Below, in pieces: positions 46,623 through 54,837 of a DNA stretch of 64,000 bases. The notes beneath the pieces are model-generated. The model was not told where the DNA came from, made no database searches, and was given only the letters and a program-made list of their open reading frames with translations. A program made the translations under genes and the position numbers. Origin of the DNA: an uncultured Oscillospiraceae bacterium (GTDB lineage Bacteria > Bacillota > Clostridia > Oscillospirales > Oscillospiraceae); contig CATMVA010000013.1 of the NCBI GenBank assembly GCA_950075865.1, forward strand, positions 16,405 through 80,404, written 5' to 3'. Within the stretch, counting starts at the first letter, position 1, and each line of letters starts with the position of its first letter.

Positions 46623-49600
46623 TTACTCCTCGTCGCCGACCAGCAGCTCCAGGTTGTTCAGCATAATGGTCATGTCGGCCCGGATGCTCAGGTCCAGAGG
46701 CATCAGCTTCTTGGCGTTGTCGCCGTGCATGATCTCCATGCCCACGGCCCACTCCAGATGCTCGCGGGACCAGTTCTCCACCTCGGCCTCGTCGATGAAC
46801 ACGCTCATGTCGCCCTTGGTGTCGGCCAGGCCCAGCTTCTCCACGCCATACTGATGCAGCACAGCGGCCAGCTCGGCGCGGGAGATGGTCTTCTCGCCCT
46901 GGAAGGTTCCGTCGGGATAGCCGCCGATCACCTTGTTCTCATAGGCCCAGAGCACGGCATTGTAGTAGTAATCGCTCTCTCTCACGTCGGAGAAAGGCAT
47001 CTCCAGCCCGGTCACGTCGGGGTCCCCGGCCATGCCGTAGAGAATCACGGCCACCATACCCCGGGTGGCGTCGGCGTAGGGCTCGTAGGTGGTCTCAGTG
47101 GTGCCGCCCACGATATCCTTGTCGAACAGCCGCTTCACGGCGTCATAGAAGTAGTCGCCCTCCTTCACGTCAGTGAACAGCCAGGGCCGGTCGGTCAGCG
47201 GGGTGTCGTCATCGCCCAAATCCTCGTCGTCGGTATCGGGCACGCTGGGAGCCACATACCGGCTCACGCTAACCGTGCAGGTGGCCTCGGTCTCGCCCGC
47301 CTTCACCGTAAAGGTGTAGGTGGCGGTGGTGTTGGGCAGGCGGCTGGTGGTCCATGTGCCGTCCCCGTTGTCGGTCAAGGTAACACTCTCGATGCCGCAG
47401 GTCACTTCCACGTCAGCGGTCAGCCCGGCGGGAGTCACAGTCAGGGTCACAGCCCCCGCGCCGCTCTGGCTGGTCCGGTTGGGAGTAATGGCCAGCGGCT
47501 CGTCGGTCACGCCGTAGGTGCCGTTCGCGTTGGCGATGGGCAGGAAGCCCTCGGCGCAGTACTCAGCGGAGACCTCGTTGGAGAAAGTACCGCCGGAGAT
47601 GGAGACTGTGCCTGCACTTCCGTTAATAATGAGGTCTTTTCCCGTACCAACTGTGGGGTTGAACTCTCCGTTCTTGATCGTCAATTCCCCCACACCTGCA
47701 ACCCCTGTGGAATTCCAGAGGGAGCCGTTGAAAGTCCCCCCATTAATGGTCGCCTTATCATAGTTGACAAGCGCGTAATGGGTACTCGTATTAAATGTGC
47801 CACCGTTGATAACCAAATCGGTATTAGCATCATTTTTCAGGGTAGTATTGATGCTGGTATAGGTACCGCCGTTAATGGTGACCGTACTCCGCGGACCGTT
47901 CTTCCCTGCATCAAAGGCCGCCAGGCTGCTCTTCGGGTCAGCGGAGCTGGCAGTGATCCCCTCGTTCAGGGTCATTTCAGCTCCAACGCTGTTAAAGAGG
48001 ACATACCCCTGGGTTCCCTCGGGACGCTCATAAGTGCCACCCGACAGTGTCACTGTTCCCTGATTGAACACTGCCGCGCCAGCGGCCTTTGTGATTTGCA
48101 CAGTGCCGCTTCCAATAACTTCCAGATCACCGCTCACTGCAACCCAAATCGTCATGGCCTCGTTACCGATGGAGCCTTTATCGGCGTTGGTCAGTGTCTT
48201 ACCGTTCAAATTAAGAATAATCTGATTAGAAACCTTGACGTTCTCCACGGTGTCTTTCAGCAGGGTGACGGTCTCGCCGTCCTCCGCCGCATCAATGGCG
48301 GCCTGGAGGGTGGTAAAGTAATTCCCGCCGGCCTCGGCCACGGCACTGGTGCTGACGACCAAATGAGTCATCTCCGCATCTGTGTAATAGGAGAGCACAG
48401 GGCTGACACCCAGCAACTTATCAATGCTCGGAGCTTCGCCGCCCCAATAGCACTTGTCCACATCGGCCTTCTTTCCGTCGGTCAGCTTGATATACTCCTC
48501 AGGGGGGTTCGTGCTGACAAAACTGTTTTGGGTCAGATCGACGTCGCAGTCGAAATAGCTCAGCCGCATGGCCCGACCATCGGTACGGTTCTCGGGCTGG
48601 GCGGCCCATCCGTCAAAAACATTGCCGGAAATGACGGCGGAGGCTGTCTTGTTTCCCGTGCTGTCCTTGCCGATGAGGGTCAGTGCGTTCATCGTGCTGT
48701 TTCGGAACTCATTCCCCGTTACAACCAGATCACCGCAGGCCGTAGCAAACACACAGCCGCCGCTGCCAGTACCGCAGTTGGTAAAAACATTGCCGGTAAT
48801 GGTCAGGTTGTTCACTGCCATATCACCGTTATTAATGTGGATGGCATAGATGCTGCCCGCCTCATCAGGTGTACCAGCAAAGGTGTTGTTGCGAATGGTC
48901 AGACCACCCATCTTATCAAGGTTCGTGGTCTGTGACCAAGCCACCAGATGAATATAGGTGTTTTCAAAAGCCAGATTCTCAATGGTCATCTGGGTACCCT
49001 CAGGCATCGCTCCCCCGGCAAAGCTGACCTTACCGGTCAGTACAGGCTTGGTCTCACCCTCGCTGGTCAGAGTAATGCTTCGAAGGGGCAGGGTAATGCT
49101 CTCGTCGGTGTCTGCCAGCACTTTAACTGTCCCGTTATCGGGGCAGGCGTCGATGGCCGCCTGGATGGACTCATAGTAATTGTCGCCCACCTGAGCCACG
49201 GTATTTTCGGTCATGATACCATTTCCGCTCAGCGCAGGGCTGTGGATGTTGGCGTTGTTGGTGCCGGAGATAGTCACGTTAACGAAGGTCATCTCGGGGG
49301 CGCTAAACTCCTCAGACGTTCTCCCACCGCCGGACACATAGCCCATCTTGGCGATAACATTGCCCGGGTTGGACAGGGTGACGTTCTCCACCGAGCAGTT
49401 CTCCAACCTGCCGCCGGAAGAGCCGTTAAAGAGGCCGATCAAGCCGCCAATACCCATGGTCTTGGTGTTTTCAGCGGCATACTCGGCGGTGGCATTGGTG
49501 CCCACAGTCACGTCCTTGGCGGAGCAATCGACCAGGCTGCGGTCCGCATGGGTGGAGCCGATCAGGCCGCCCACCTTGCGGGTGCCGGTCACGGCCAGGT

Positions 49601-50546
49601 TTTCCGCGTGACAATTCGTCATAGCGGAACTCCCCTCCGCAAAATAGCCGATCAGACCGCCCACATTGTCGCCTTCAAGATTTGCTTCCTGATACACGCC
49701 GGTCACGGAGCTGCCATTCTCACCCACCACGGAGCAATTCTCCAGCTTGGCGTAGCCGTACCCGGTCAGGCCGCCCACATCATAGTTGCCGGTGATCCGG
49801 ATATCCCCGGTCACATGGCAGTTGGTGACGGAGCCGGTGTAAGCGCTGCCCACCAAGGCAGCAACGCACTTCTGCCCGGAGACAGCGGCGTTGTTCACCG
49901 TAAGGTCCTTCACCACAGCCGGAGTAGTCGTACGGCCAAACAGGCCGACAAAGCTCTCTGCGCCGGTGACGGTCAGGTTTCTGATGGTCTTGTTCCCGCC
50001 ATCAAAGGTGCCCTGGAAGGGATTACCCTCGTTGCCAATGGGAGTCCACTCCTCATTGGCCAGGTCCAGGTCCGCGCCCAGTGTGACGGTTTTGCCCTGG
50101 AAAGTGGTCCCGCTGTTCACCTTTGCAGCAAACTCCTTCAGGGACGCCACATTGGAAATGACAATCTCCGAGGCGGACCACATATCGGTATCGCTCTCCT
50201 CGCCGTCCTTGGCAATGGGGGCGATGTCCTCGTCAACAACGGGTTCCTCATCGGCAACGGGCTCACCGTCAGTCTCCTCACCATCGGACTGGTTCTCATT
50301 CTCCACGGGATCCTGCTCGGAACCCTCCACGGGCTCCCCAGCCTCGGGCTCCTCGGGAACCTCATACAGAGGGCAGCCCTCTGCGTGTCTCTCCTCCGTG
50401 CAGCCCTCCAGCTCCGCGCAGACAACGATCTGGTTCTCGGTCTCGTCATTCTCGGGCTCGTTGGCAAAGGCGCTGACACTGGCCATGCTCAGGATCATGC
50501 TCATGGCCAGCAGGGTTGCCAGGGACTTTTTCAGCTTTTTTGTCAT
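46623..50546 (-). CDS. Large secreted beta-helix protein with C-terminal SLH domains
   Basis: A 1307-residue surface protein. It has a signal peptide (ends SAFA, about 29), an acidic Glu/Pro-rich region (to about 125), and a long right-handed beta-helix region (about 130-1010) of GLUG-like and pectate-lyase-like turns (VGGLTGYG, VGGLIGYFAEGSS, ITGNVFTNCG, TVTINGGTY). An Ig-like segment and three SLH domains (from WLFTDVKEGDYFYDAV, about 1135) follow. It is likely bound to wall polymer and may act in adhesion. A c-di-GMP-I riboswitch lies in its leader. Codon use in 47.6-49.0 kb is more AT-rich than the ends. Confidence 0.9.
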   Translation of the reverse strand: MTKKLKKSLATLLAMSMILSMASVSAFANEPENDETENQIVVCAELEGCTEERHAEGCPLYEVPEEPEAGEPVEGSEQDPVENENQSDGEETDGEPVADEEPVVDEDIAPIAKDGEESDTDMWSASEIVISNVASLKEFAAKVNSGTTFQGKTVTLGADLDLANEEWTPIGNEGNPFQGTFDGGNKTIRNLTVTGAESFVGLFGRTTTPAVVKDLTVNNAAVSGQKCVAALVGSAYTGSVTNCHVTGDIRITGNYDVGGLTGYGYAKLENCSVVGENGSSVTGVYQEANLEGDNVGGLIGYFAEGSSAMTNCHAENLAVTGTRKVGGLIGSTHADRSLVDCSAKDVTVGTNATAEYAAENTKTMGIGGLIGLFNGSSGGRLENCSVENVTLSNPGNVIAKMGYVSGGGRTSEEFSAPEMTFVNVTISGTNNANIHSPALSGNGIMTENTVAQVGDNYYESIQAAIDACPDNGTVKVLADTDESITLPLRSITLTSEGETKPVLTGKVSFAGGAMPEGTQMTIENLAFENTYIHLVAWSQTTNLDKMGGLTIRNNTFAGTPDEAGSIYAIHINNGDMAVNNLTITGNVFTNCGTGSGGCVFATACGDLVVTGNEFRNSTMNALTLIGKDSTGNKTASAVISGNVFDGWAAQPENRTDGRAMRLSYFDCDVDLTQNSFVSTNPPEEYIKLTDGKKADVDKCYWGGEAPSIDKLLGVSPVLSYYTDAEMTHLVVSTSAVAEAGGNYFTTLQAAIDAAEDGETVTLLKDTVENVKVSNQIILNLNGKTLTNADKGSIGNEAMTIWVAVSGDLEVIGSGTVQITKAAGAAVFNQGTVTLSGGTYERPEGTQGYVLFNSVGAEMTLNEGITASSADPKSSLAAFDAGKNGPRSTVTINGGTYTSINTTLKNDANTDLVINGGTFNTSTHYALVNYDKATINGGTFNGSLWNSTGVAGVGELTIKNGEFNPTVGTGKDLIINGSAGTVSISGGTFSNEVSAEYCAEGFLPIANANGTYGVTDEPLAITPNRTSQSGAGAVTLTVTPAGLTADVEVTCGIESVTLTDNGDGTWTTSRLPNTTATYTFTVKAGETEATCTVSVSRYVAPSVPDTDDEDLGDDDTPLTDRPWLFTDVKEGDYFYDAVKRLFDKDIVGGTTETTYEPYADATRGMVAVILYGMAGDPDVTGLEMPFSDVRESDYYYNAVLWAYENKVIGGYPDGTFQGEKTISRAELAAVLHQYGVEKLGLADTKGDMSVFIDEAEVENWSREHLEWAVGMEIMHGDNAKKLMPLDLSIRADMTIMLNNLELLVGDEE

Positions 50547-50587
50547 GTCTTCGTTCTCCTTTACTCTTAAAGTTTGAACGAGAAATG

Positions 50588-50685
50588 ACTGGTAGCCGGG
50601 CCGGCATAGCGGTCTGACCTCCCCCGCGTTAGCCCCCTCGCTTTGCGTCCCGTCCTTTCGGGCGGTTTGCCATTTTCAGTGATCT
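50588..50685 (-). promoter_or_regulatory. Cyclic-di-GMP-I (GEMM-I) riboswitch
   Basis: The minus-strand leader shows the conserved GEMM-I core: GGCAAACC, a stem capped by GAAA, GGGACGCAAAGC, GGGCTAA, and a second stem ending GGCTACC. These match the aptamer's conserved positions and order. It ends about 40 nt before the ATG of the surface-protein gene. I do not see an obvious terminator, so control may be at translation or by another fold. Confidence 0.85.
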
Positions 50686-50782
50686 CTCCCGTGGATCTTC
50701 CACGTTCGTATGTCCCCCTCGTCATGTCGGTAAGGACATGACGAAACGGCGTACGCCGTTTCCCTTCCATTGTTCTGTGGTT

Positions 50783-50788
50783 ATTATA
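50783..50788 (-). promoter_or_regulatory. Extended -10 element upstream of the riboswitch
   Basis: Minus-strand TGTTATAAT gives an extended -10 (TATAAT at 50788-50783). No good -35 is present. Two hairpins (50749-50762 region palindrome and a GTCATGTC stem) lie between it and the aptamer. Confidence 0.55.
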
Positions 50789-50912
50789 ACATACTCCGGT
50801 TACAAAAGCAGTTACAAATACCGTTTTTTTCTTCAAAACCATTTCGTCATTTTTACCAAAATTGCGTTCCCGTTTTTGTGCATTTTCCCATATTATGGAT
50901 CATCCTCCGGCT

Positions 50913-50929
50913 CAGCGGGAGGGATTCGA
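50913..50929 (-). repeat. Partial copy of the tRNA-Ser 3' end
   Basis: A 17-nt stretch CAGCGGGAGGGATTCGA is identical to 51019-51035 in tRNA-Ser (T-arm and acceptor). The rest of a tRNA is absent. Such copies often mark past integration at a tRNA 3' end. Confidence 0.55.
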
Positions 50930-50976
50930 GCGGCCGCTCGTGCCGGAGAACCGGTTAAAATATTCGAGGGTCCGAT

Positions 50977-51014
50977 AAAAAATACCCCGGGACAAATGTC
51001 CCGGGGTATTTTTT
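50977..51014 (-). terminator. Terminator of tRNA-Ser
   Basis: Perfect 18-bp stem with a 2-nt loop, running AAAAAATACCCCGGGACA and its complement, so T6 ends the transcript. Confidence 0.92.
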
Positions 51015-51104
51015 GGCGCAGCGGGAGGGATTCGAACCCTCGAGCCGTTTCAGCGGCTACACGATTTCCAATCGTGCTCGTTATGACCACTTCGATACCG
51101 CTGC
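51014..51104 (-). tRNA. tRNA-Ser (anticodon GGA)
   Basis: 91 nt including an encoded CCA. Acceptor GCAGCGG/CCGCTGC, anticodon stem CACGA/TCGTG with loop TTGGAAA, long variable arm of the class II type, T-loop GGTTCGAATCC. Confidence 0.96.
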
Positions 51105-51301
51105 AGATCGGTTTCGGTCATAGCATTCTGCCCCGCCTGGCGGAACAGCAACAATTATTATATCAGATTTTTTGGATTCGTCAAGTCCTCCCCGTCTCTT
51201 TTTTTTCTTTTTTACGTCCATTTACCGGTGATGATTTTTCCTACCCGGCACATACTACTCCTCGGATGGAGATTCCAACGATTTTTTCGGGAGGAAACGG
51301 A

Positions 51302-51676
51302 ATGAAACGGAAAATTTGCCTGCTCACTCTGGCTCTAAGCCTCACCGTGTGTCTGGCCGCCTGCGGCGGCCCCACCTCTGAGGTGGACCCCACGCCCTCG
51401 GCGCCCAACGTGGCCCCCACCGACTCGCCCATGCCTTCGGCTCCCGTGCCCAGCGATAACATCGTGGGCCGGGCCGGTGACCCCTGGGCTGGCAATGACC
51501 CGCTGGACGACGCCCGGGATGTGGTCCGCGGTGCCGTGGATGGCGCCCGTGACGCCACCCGCGGTGTGATCGACGGAATGGATGATGCCGCCGATGCCGC
51601 CCAGAAGGCCGCCCGTGACGCCACCAACGGCCTCATGGAAATGACCGGCACTCAGACCTACAACAACCTTTGGTAA
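51302..51676 (+). CDS. Small lipoprotein
   Basis: A 124-residue exported lipoprotein: signal peptide with lipobox LAAC (Cys21). A Pro/Ser/Thr-rich spacer follows, then amphipathic Asp/Ala/Arg repeats (DDARDVVRGAVDGARDATRG, then DDAADAAQKAARDATNG). GGGAGGAAACGG precedes the ATG. An open frame runs upstream across the tRNA gene but is not coding. Function unknown. Confidence 0.82.
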   Translation: MKRKICLLTLALSLTVCLAACGGPTSEVDPTPSAPNVAPTDSPMPSAPVPSDNIVGRAGDPWAGNDPLDDARDVVRGAVDGARDATRGVIDGMDDAADAAQKAARDATNGLMEMTGTQTYNNLW

Positions 51677-51677
51677 C

Positions 51678-51709
51678 AAAAGGGCGGCCGGTTTCCCGGC
51701 CGCCCTTTT
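51678..51709 (+). terminator. Terminator of the small lipoprotein gene
   Basis: 14-bp stem AAAAGGGCGGCCGG with its complement, TTTC loop, TTTTGTTT tail. Confidence 0.92.
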
Positions 51710-51757
51710 GTTTGCGCCTCGTCAAAAAAGAAGGATCACCGAAAAGACGGAGGAAGG

Positions 51758-51800
51758 AAAAGTGTGAAAGGGGACCGTCAGGGTCCTCTTTCACACTTTT
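51758..51800 (+). terminator. Long hairpin upstream of sigK
   Basis: 19-bp stem (51758-51776 with 51782-51800, one G-U pair) ending in TTTTT. It could insulate or attenuate transcription toward sigK. Confidence 0.65.
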
Positions 51801-51817
51801 TGAGCTTGATCCAAAAG

Positions 51818-51857
51818 TGATACAGAGCGTCGAAAAATTTTTCGACGCTCTGTATCA
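51818..51857. repeat. 40-nt perfect palindrome upstream of sigK
   Basis: TGATACAGAGCGTCGAAAAA (51818-51837) is followed at once by its exact reverse complement (51838-51857), with no spacer. It lies 54 nt before the sigK start. Confidence 0.9.
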
Positions 51858-51910
51858 AGACAAGGCGTCTCCGAATAGGATGGTGGAGACTTTGAAGGGA
51901 GGTCCCGCCC

Positions 51911-52606
51911 ATGTTTTCCGCCTGGCTCATACTGATCCTCCACACCCTCTTTTTTCCCCTCCGGCTGGACCGGGCCTCCAGCTCCTTCCCCCGCCCGCTG
52001 AAACCGGAGGAGGAGCGGGACTGCCTGGAACGCTATGCCGCCGGGGACGACAAGGCCCGGGAAGAGCTCATCATACATAACCTGCGCCTGGTGGCCCACA
52101 TCGTCAAAAAATACTACGCCGCCTCCAGTGACCAGGACGACCTGATCTCCATCGGCACCATCGGCCTCATCAAGGGCATCTCCACCTTCAAGCCCGACAA
52201 GGGCGTCCGCCTGGCCACCTATGCCAGTCGGTGCATCGAAAACGAGATCCTCATGCACTTCCGAGCCCAGAAGAAGCTCCAGGGTGAGGTCTCCCTCTCC
52301 GACACCCTGGACGCCGAGAGCGAGGGCGGCTCCCTCTCCCTCATGGACGTGATCCAGGTGGACGACACCATGCTGGAGGACCTTTCGGTCAAGGACGCGG
52401 GGACGGCTGTCCGCCGCTGCGTGGAGGAGTGCTTGGACGACCGGGAGAAGCTGGTCATCACCCTGCGTTACGGCCTGAACGGCCGCCCCCCCCTCACCCA
52501 GCGGGAGATCGCCCACTCCTGCGGCATCTCCCGCAGCTACGTCTCCCGCATTGAAAAAAAGGCCCTGGAAAAGCTCCGGGAGGCCACCGCCCTCCAGATC
52601 TCCTGA
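51911..52606 (+). CDS. sigK: Sporulation sigma factor SigK (pro-sigma-K form)
   Basis: Late mother-cell sigma factor. The 231-residue protein has a hydrophobic pro-sequence (FSAWLILILHTLFFPLRL), then region 2 with HNLRLVAHIVKKYY, DLISIGTIGLIKGI and ATYASRCIENEILMHFR. Region 4 has TQREIAHSCGISRSYVSRIE. These match SigK better than SigE or SigG. The gene is whole, with no skin-type interruption. GGGAGGT precedes the ATG. Its presence says the organism is, or recently was, a spore-former. Confidence 0.93.
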   Translation: MFSAWLILILHTLFFPLRLDRASSSFPRPLKPEEERDCLERYAAGDDKAREELIIHNLRLVAHIVKKYYAASSDQDDLISIGTIGLIKGISTFKPDKGVRLATYASRCIENEILMHFRAQKKLQGEVSLSDTLDAESEGGSLSLMDVIQVDDTMLEDLSVKDAGTAVRRCVEECLDDREKLVITLRYGLNGRPPLTQREIAHSCGISRSYVSRIEKKALEKLREATALQIS

Positions 52607-52619
52607 ACTTTACGCCCCT

Positions 52620-52793
52620 TTAGTGCATCCCCAGCTCGTCGGCCAGGTCCTCCATGACCTCGCCCACCGTCTTTTTGGCCTTGTCTGCCGCCTTCTGGAT
52701 GCTCCGCTTCCGCTTGGGGGTCATCATGATCCCCATGGCCGCGCCTGCCATCAGCCCCATGGTCATTCCCATGGCAAAATCGTGGTCCTTCAT
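52620..52793 (-). CDS. Small YtxH-like membrane protein
   Basis: A 57-residue protein: one glycine/methionine-rich membrane segment (FAMGMTMGLMAGAAMGIMM), then a basic stretch PKRKRSIQKAADKAKK and an acidic tail. This is the layout of short YtxH-type proteins. The start at 52793 follows AAGGAGG at good spacing. Tail-to-tail with sigK, 13 nt apart. Confidence 0.72.
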   Translation of the reverse strand: MKDHDFAMGMTMGLMAGAAMGIMMTPKRKRSIQKAADKAKKTVGEVMEDLADELGMH

Positions 52794-52954
52794 CTGCGCT
52801 TCCTCCTTTTTTCTCCATGATTTGTGGTACGGAACGCCCTCGCCCGCCGGGCGAACGGAACCGTCCTCTCCTATTTTTTTATTTTTCATTCCCCATTATG
52901 TACGGCCCTTTCTCACCCTACTCACCAACTTTTTCTTAAAAAGCCAGAAAACGA

Positions 52955-52983
52955 TTGCAAAAGCCATCCCGGCATTTTATAAT
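52955..52983 (+). promoter_or_regulatory. Promoter of the GNAT gene
   Basis: -35 TTGCAA (52955-52960), 17-nt spacer, consensus -10 TATAAT (52978-52983). Confidence 0.8.
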
Positions 52984-53021
52984 AGTGGGGCACGACAAAA
53001 ATTCGGAAGGAGGCGGCCCCA

Positions 53022-53519
53022 TTGTCCCATACAGAAGAACCCGGCCCCTCCGTCCTCTTCCGCCCTATGGATCTGGACCGGGAGGGCGATGTCTACCGCT
53101 CGGCCCGGGCCGACGCCTGGCTGGCCGTCTACCCCGACCTGATCGCCTTCGACGGCCCCGGTTTCCTGGAGGAGGCCCGTGAGCAGCAGCTCTGGGACCC
53201 CCGCGCTCTCCGCTGCGTGGTCCTGGACGGCGAGATCGTTGGCATCCTCCAGCTCTCCACCCTCTCGGGCGCCCGTGCCGGCGTGGGCCACATCCCCTTC
53301 CTCTGGGTCCGGAAAGACTTCCGCCGCCAAGGCCTGGGCTCCCGCCTACTGGAGGAGGCCCAGGACACCTACCGCGCCATGGGCCGGAAGAAGCTCCGTC
53401 TCCAGTGCTCCACCGCCAACCTTCCCGCCCGCCAATTCTACCGGAGCCACGGTTTTGTCAAGATCGGTCAGGTCCCCGGCGCACAGGATGCATTGGACCT
53501 CCTTGAAATGGAGCTCTGA
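53022..53519 (+). CDS. GNAT family N-acetyltransferase
   Basis: A 165-residue acetyl-CoA-dependent transferase: VLDGEIVGILQLST, then FLWVRKDFRRQGLGSRLLEEA (motif A) and QFYRSHGFVKIG. It starts at TTG (53022) with AAGGAGG 8 nt before it; no ATG fits. It has its own strong promoter. Substrate unknown. Confidence 0.85.
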   Translation: MSHTEEPGPSVLFRPMDLDREGDVYRSARADAWLAVYPDLIAFDGPGFLEEAREQQLWDPRALRCVVLDGEIVGILQLSTLSGARAGVGHIPFLWVRKDFRRQGLGSRLLEEAQDTYRAMGRKKLRLQCSTANLPARQFYRSHGFVKIGQVPGAQDALDLLEMEL

Positions 53520-53617
53520 ACACCTGCCGCCCTTCGTGAATAATCACTCAAAATGCCCGTCGGCTTTCGCCCTCCTGAAAAGTAACTCAAAACCCCCGAA
53601 AATGACTTCAAAACATG

Positions 53618-53659
53618 AAAAAACGGGCCCAAACACCCCGGTGTTTGGGCCCGTTTTTT
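53618..53659. terminator. Bidirectional terminator
   Basis: Perfect 20-bp stem from AAAAAACGGGCCCAAACACC with a CC loop; T6 on both strands. Lies between convergent genes. TCAAAA words recur just before it. Confidence 0.92.
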
Positions 53660-53684
53660 CGGACTTTGTTGTATTTGTTGTACT

Positions 53685-54425
53685 TTATTTGGTAAATGGG
53701 CTGGGCCCGATCGGCGGCTGCATTCCGCCGTAACTCCCAGGCTCTCCGGGCTTCCGAACTCCCTCGAAAGCCTTCTGCTCCAAAGGATTGGCCCTCTCCT
53801 CGCCGGCCTGGAGGGTCCCCAGCAGCTCCTTGCCGCCCACCAGCTCGCCCGACAGCCCTTTCACCTTCTCCCGGCTCTTCCGAAGCTCTTCTGCCGCAGC
53901 GGCTAAGGCCGCATTCAGGCTCAGATGCAGGTTGGAATAAGCCCCCTGCACCTGGTCGATCCAGGTCAGAACCTCCTGGGCCGTTTTCTCCACCTTCCGG
54001 CGGCTCTCCTCCTCAATGGCCTGAGCCCGAACGTGCGCGGCCAGCTCGATGCCCGCCGCCCGGTCCTTCAGTTCCTTGTATGCCTCGGCCGCGGGCGCCA
54101 TGCGCTCCATATCGGCCTTCAGGGCGGCAAGCTGCCCCTCCAGGGCATCGCAACGCTGGATGGACATGGCCAGGGACTCCTCCCGGCTGGCCAGATCATC
54201 GCTCAGCCGTTTGTTGGCGTCCTCCAGCTCGGCCACCCGGATCTGGTCGGCCGCAGTCTGGGCCTCGGTCTCCACCTGGGCCTCCATGGTCTCCTTCAAC
54301 TGCTTCTGAAGGTCGGCGATCTTGTTGGCATGGTCTTTTGCGGACTTCTCCAGGTAGTTGAGCACATCCTGCTTCTGGAATCCGCCGAAGGCGGCCGTGC
54401 GGAATTGCGGCGACTGGTTTTCCAT
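53685..54425 (-). CDS. DivIVA-like coiled-coil protein
   Basis: A 246-residue cytoplasmic protein. The first 30 residues (FRTAAFGGFQKQDVLNYLEK) are like the membrane-curvature-binding start of DivIVA/GpsB. A long coiled coil (about 30-210) and a Gly/Pro-rich tail follow. Such proteins mark poles and septa. Single gene with GGGGGAG before the ATG. DivIVA itself is usually in the ylm operon, so this is a paralog. Confidence 0.75.
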   Translation of the reverse strand: MENQSPQFRTAAFGGFQKQDVLNYLEKSAKDHANKIADLQKQLKETMEAQVETEAQTAADQIRVAELEDANKRLSDDLASREESLAMSIQRCDALEGQLAALKADMERMAPAAEAYKELKDRAAGIELAAHVRAQAIEEESRRKVEKTAQEVLTWIDQVQGAYSNLHLSLNAALAAAAEELRKSREKVKGLSGELVGGKELLGTLQAGEERANPLEQKAFEGVRKPGEPGSYGGMQPPIGPSPFTK

Positions 54426-54628
54426 AGAGGTCTCCCCCTTATTTCTACAAGGTTTTGTTTATTGTAACACATTTTTCCCGCTATGGCAACCAGGGAAATG
54501 ATTCCCGGTCTTTTCCCGCTCCGCCCCCATCTCTCCAGAGAAAAGACATGCCCCTTTTCCCACCCGAAAGGCCCCCTTTCCGGTCAAATTGCACAAATTC
54601 AAACCTGAAATTTTGTGTATTTTGCTTC

Positions 54629-54658
54629 TGGACAAACTCCGCTCAACAATGATATCAT
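54629..54658 (+). promoter_or_regulatory. Promoter of beta-glucoside module 1
   Basis: -35 TGGACA (54629-54634), 18-nt spacer, -10 TATCAT (54653-54658). The first RAT follows within 20 nt. The module 2 promoter has the same layout. Confidence 0.55.
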
Positions 54659-54672
54659 TTTTATATCAATGC

Positions 54673-54700
54673 AAGGTGATACTCCTCGGAGGCGCTACTT
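54673..54700 (+). promoter_or_regulatory. RAT-like antiterminator element 1 (class A)
   Basis: AAG, GTGATA, CTCC-TC-GGAG, GCGCTA, CTT: a two-stem fold with two facing internal loops, the shape of BglG/LicT target RNAs. It shares the GCGnnA loop with the element at 55693. Further on, 54701-54837 holds hairpins at 54743-54762 and an 18-nt perfect palindrome at 54766-54783; which one terminates is unclear. Confidence 0.6.
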
Positions 54701-54837
54701 GTAAGGACCTGGTTTGGGTCTCTTTGTGCGCAGTCCGGGGATTTTTGTTGCCTGCAACAAAAGCACCGTGGGATATCCCACGGGCCCCTTCCCCCTTGCG
54801 GTTCCCTCTTCCCCCACGAATTTTTGATTGGGAGGCG

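Noticed and set aside
50738..51301. Plus-strand open frame continuing upstream of the small lipoprotein
   Set aside because: It crosses the tRNA-Ser gene and its terminator, and the lipoprotein has its own SD, ATG and signal peptide.
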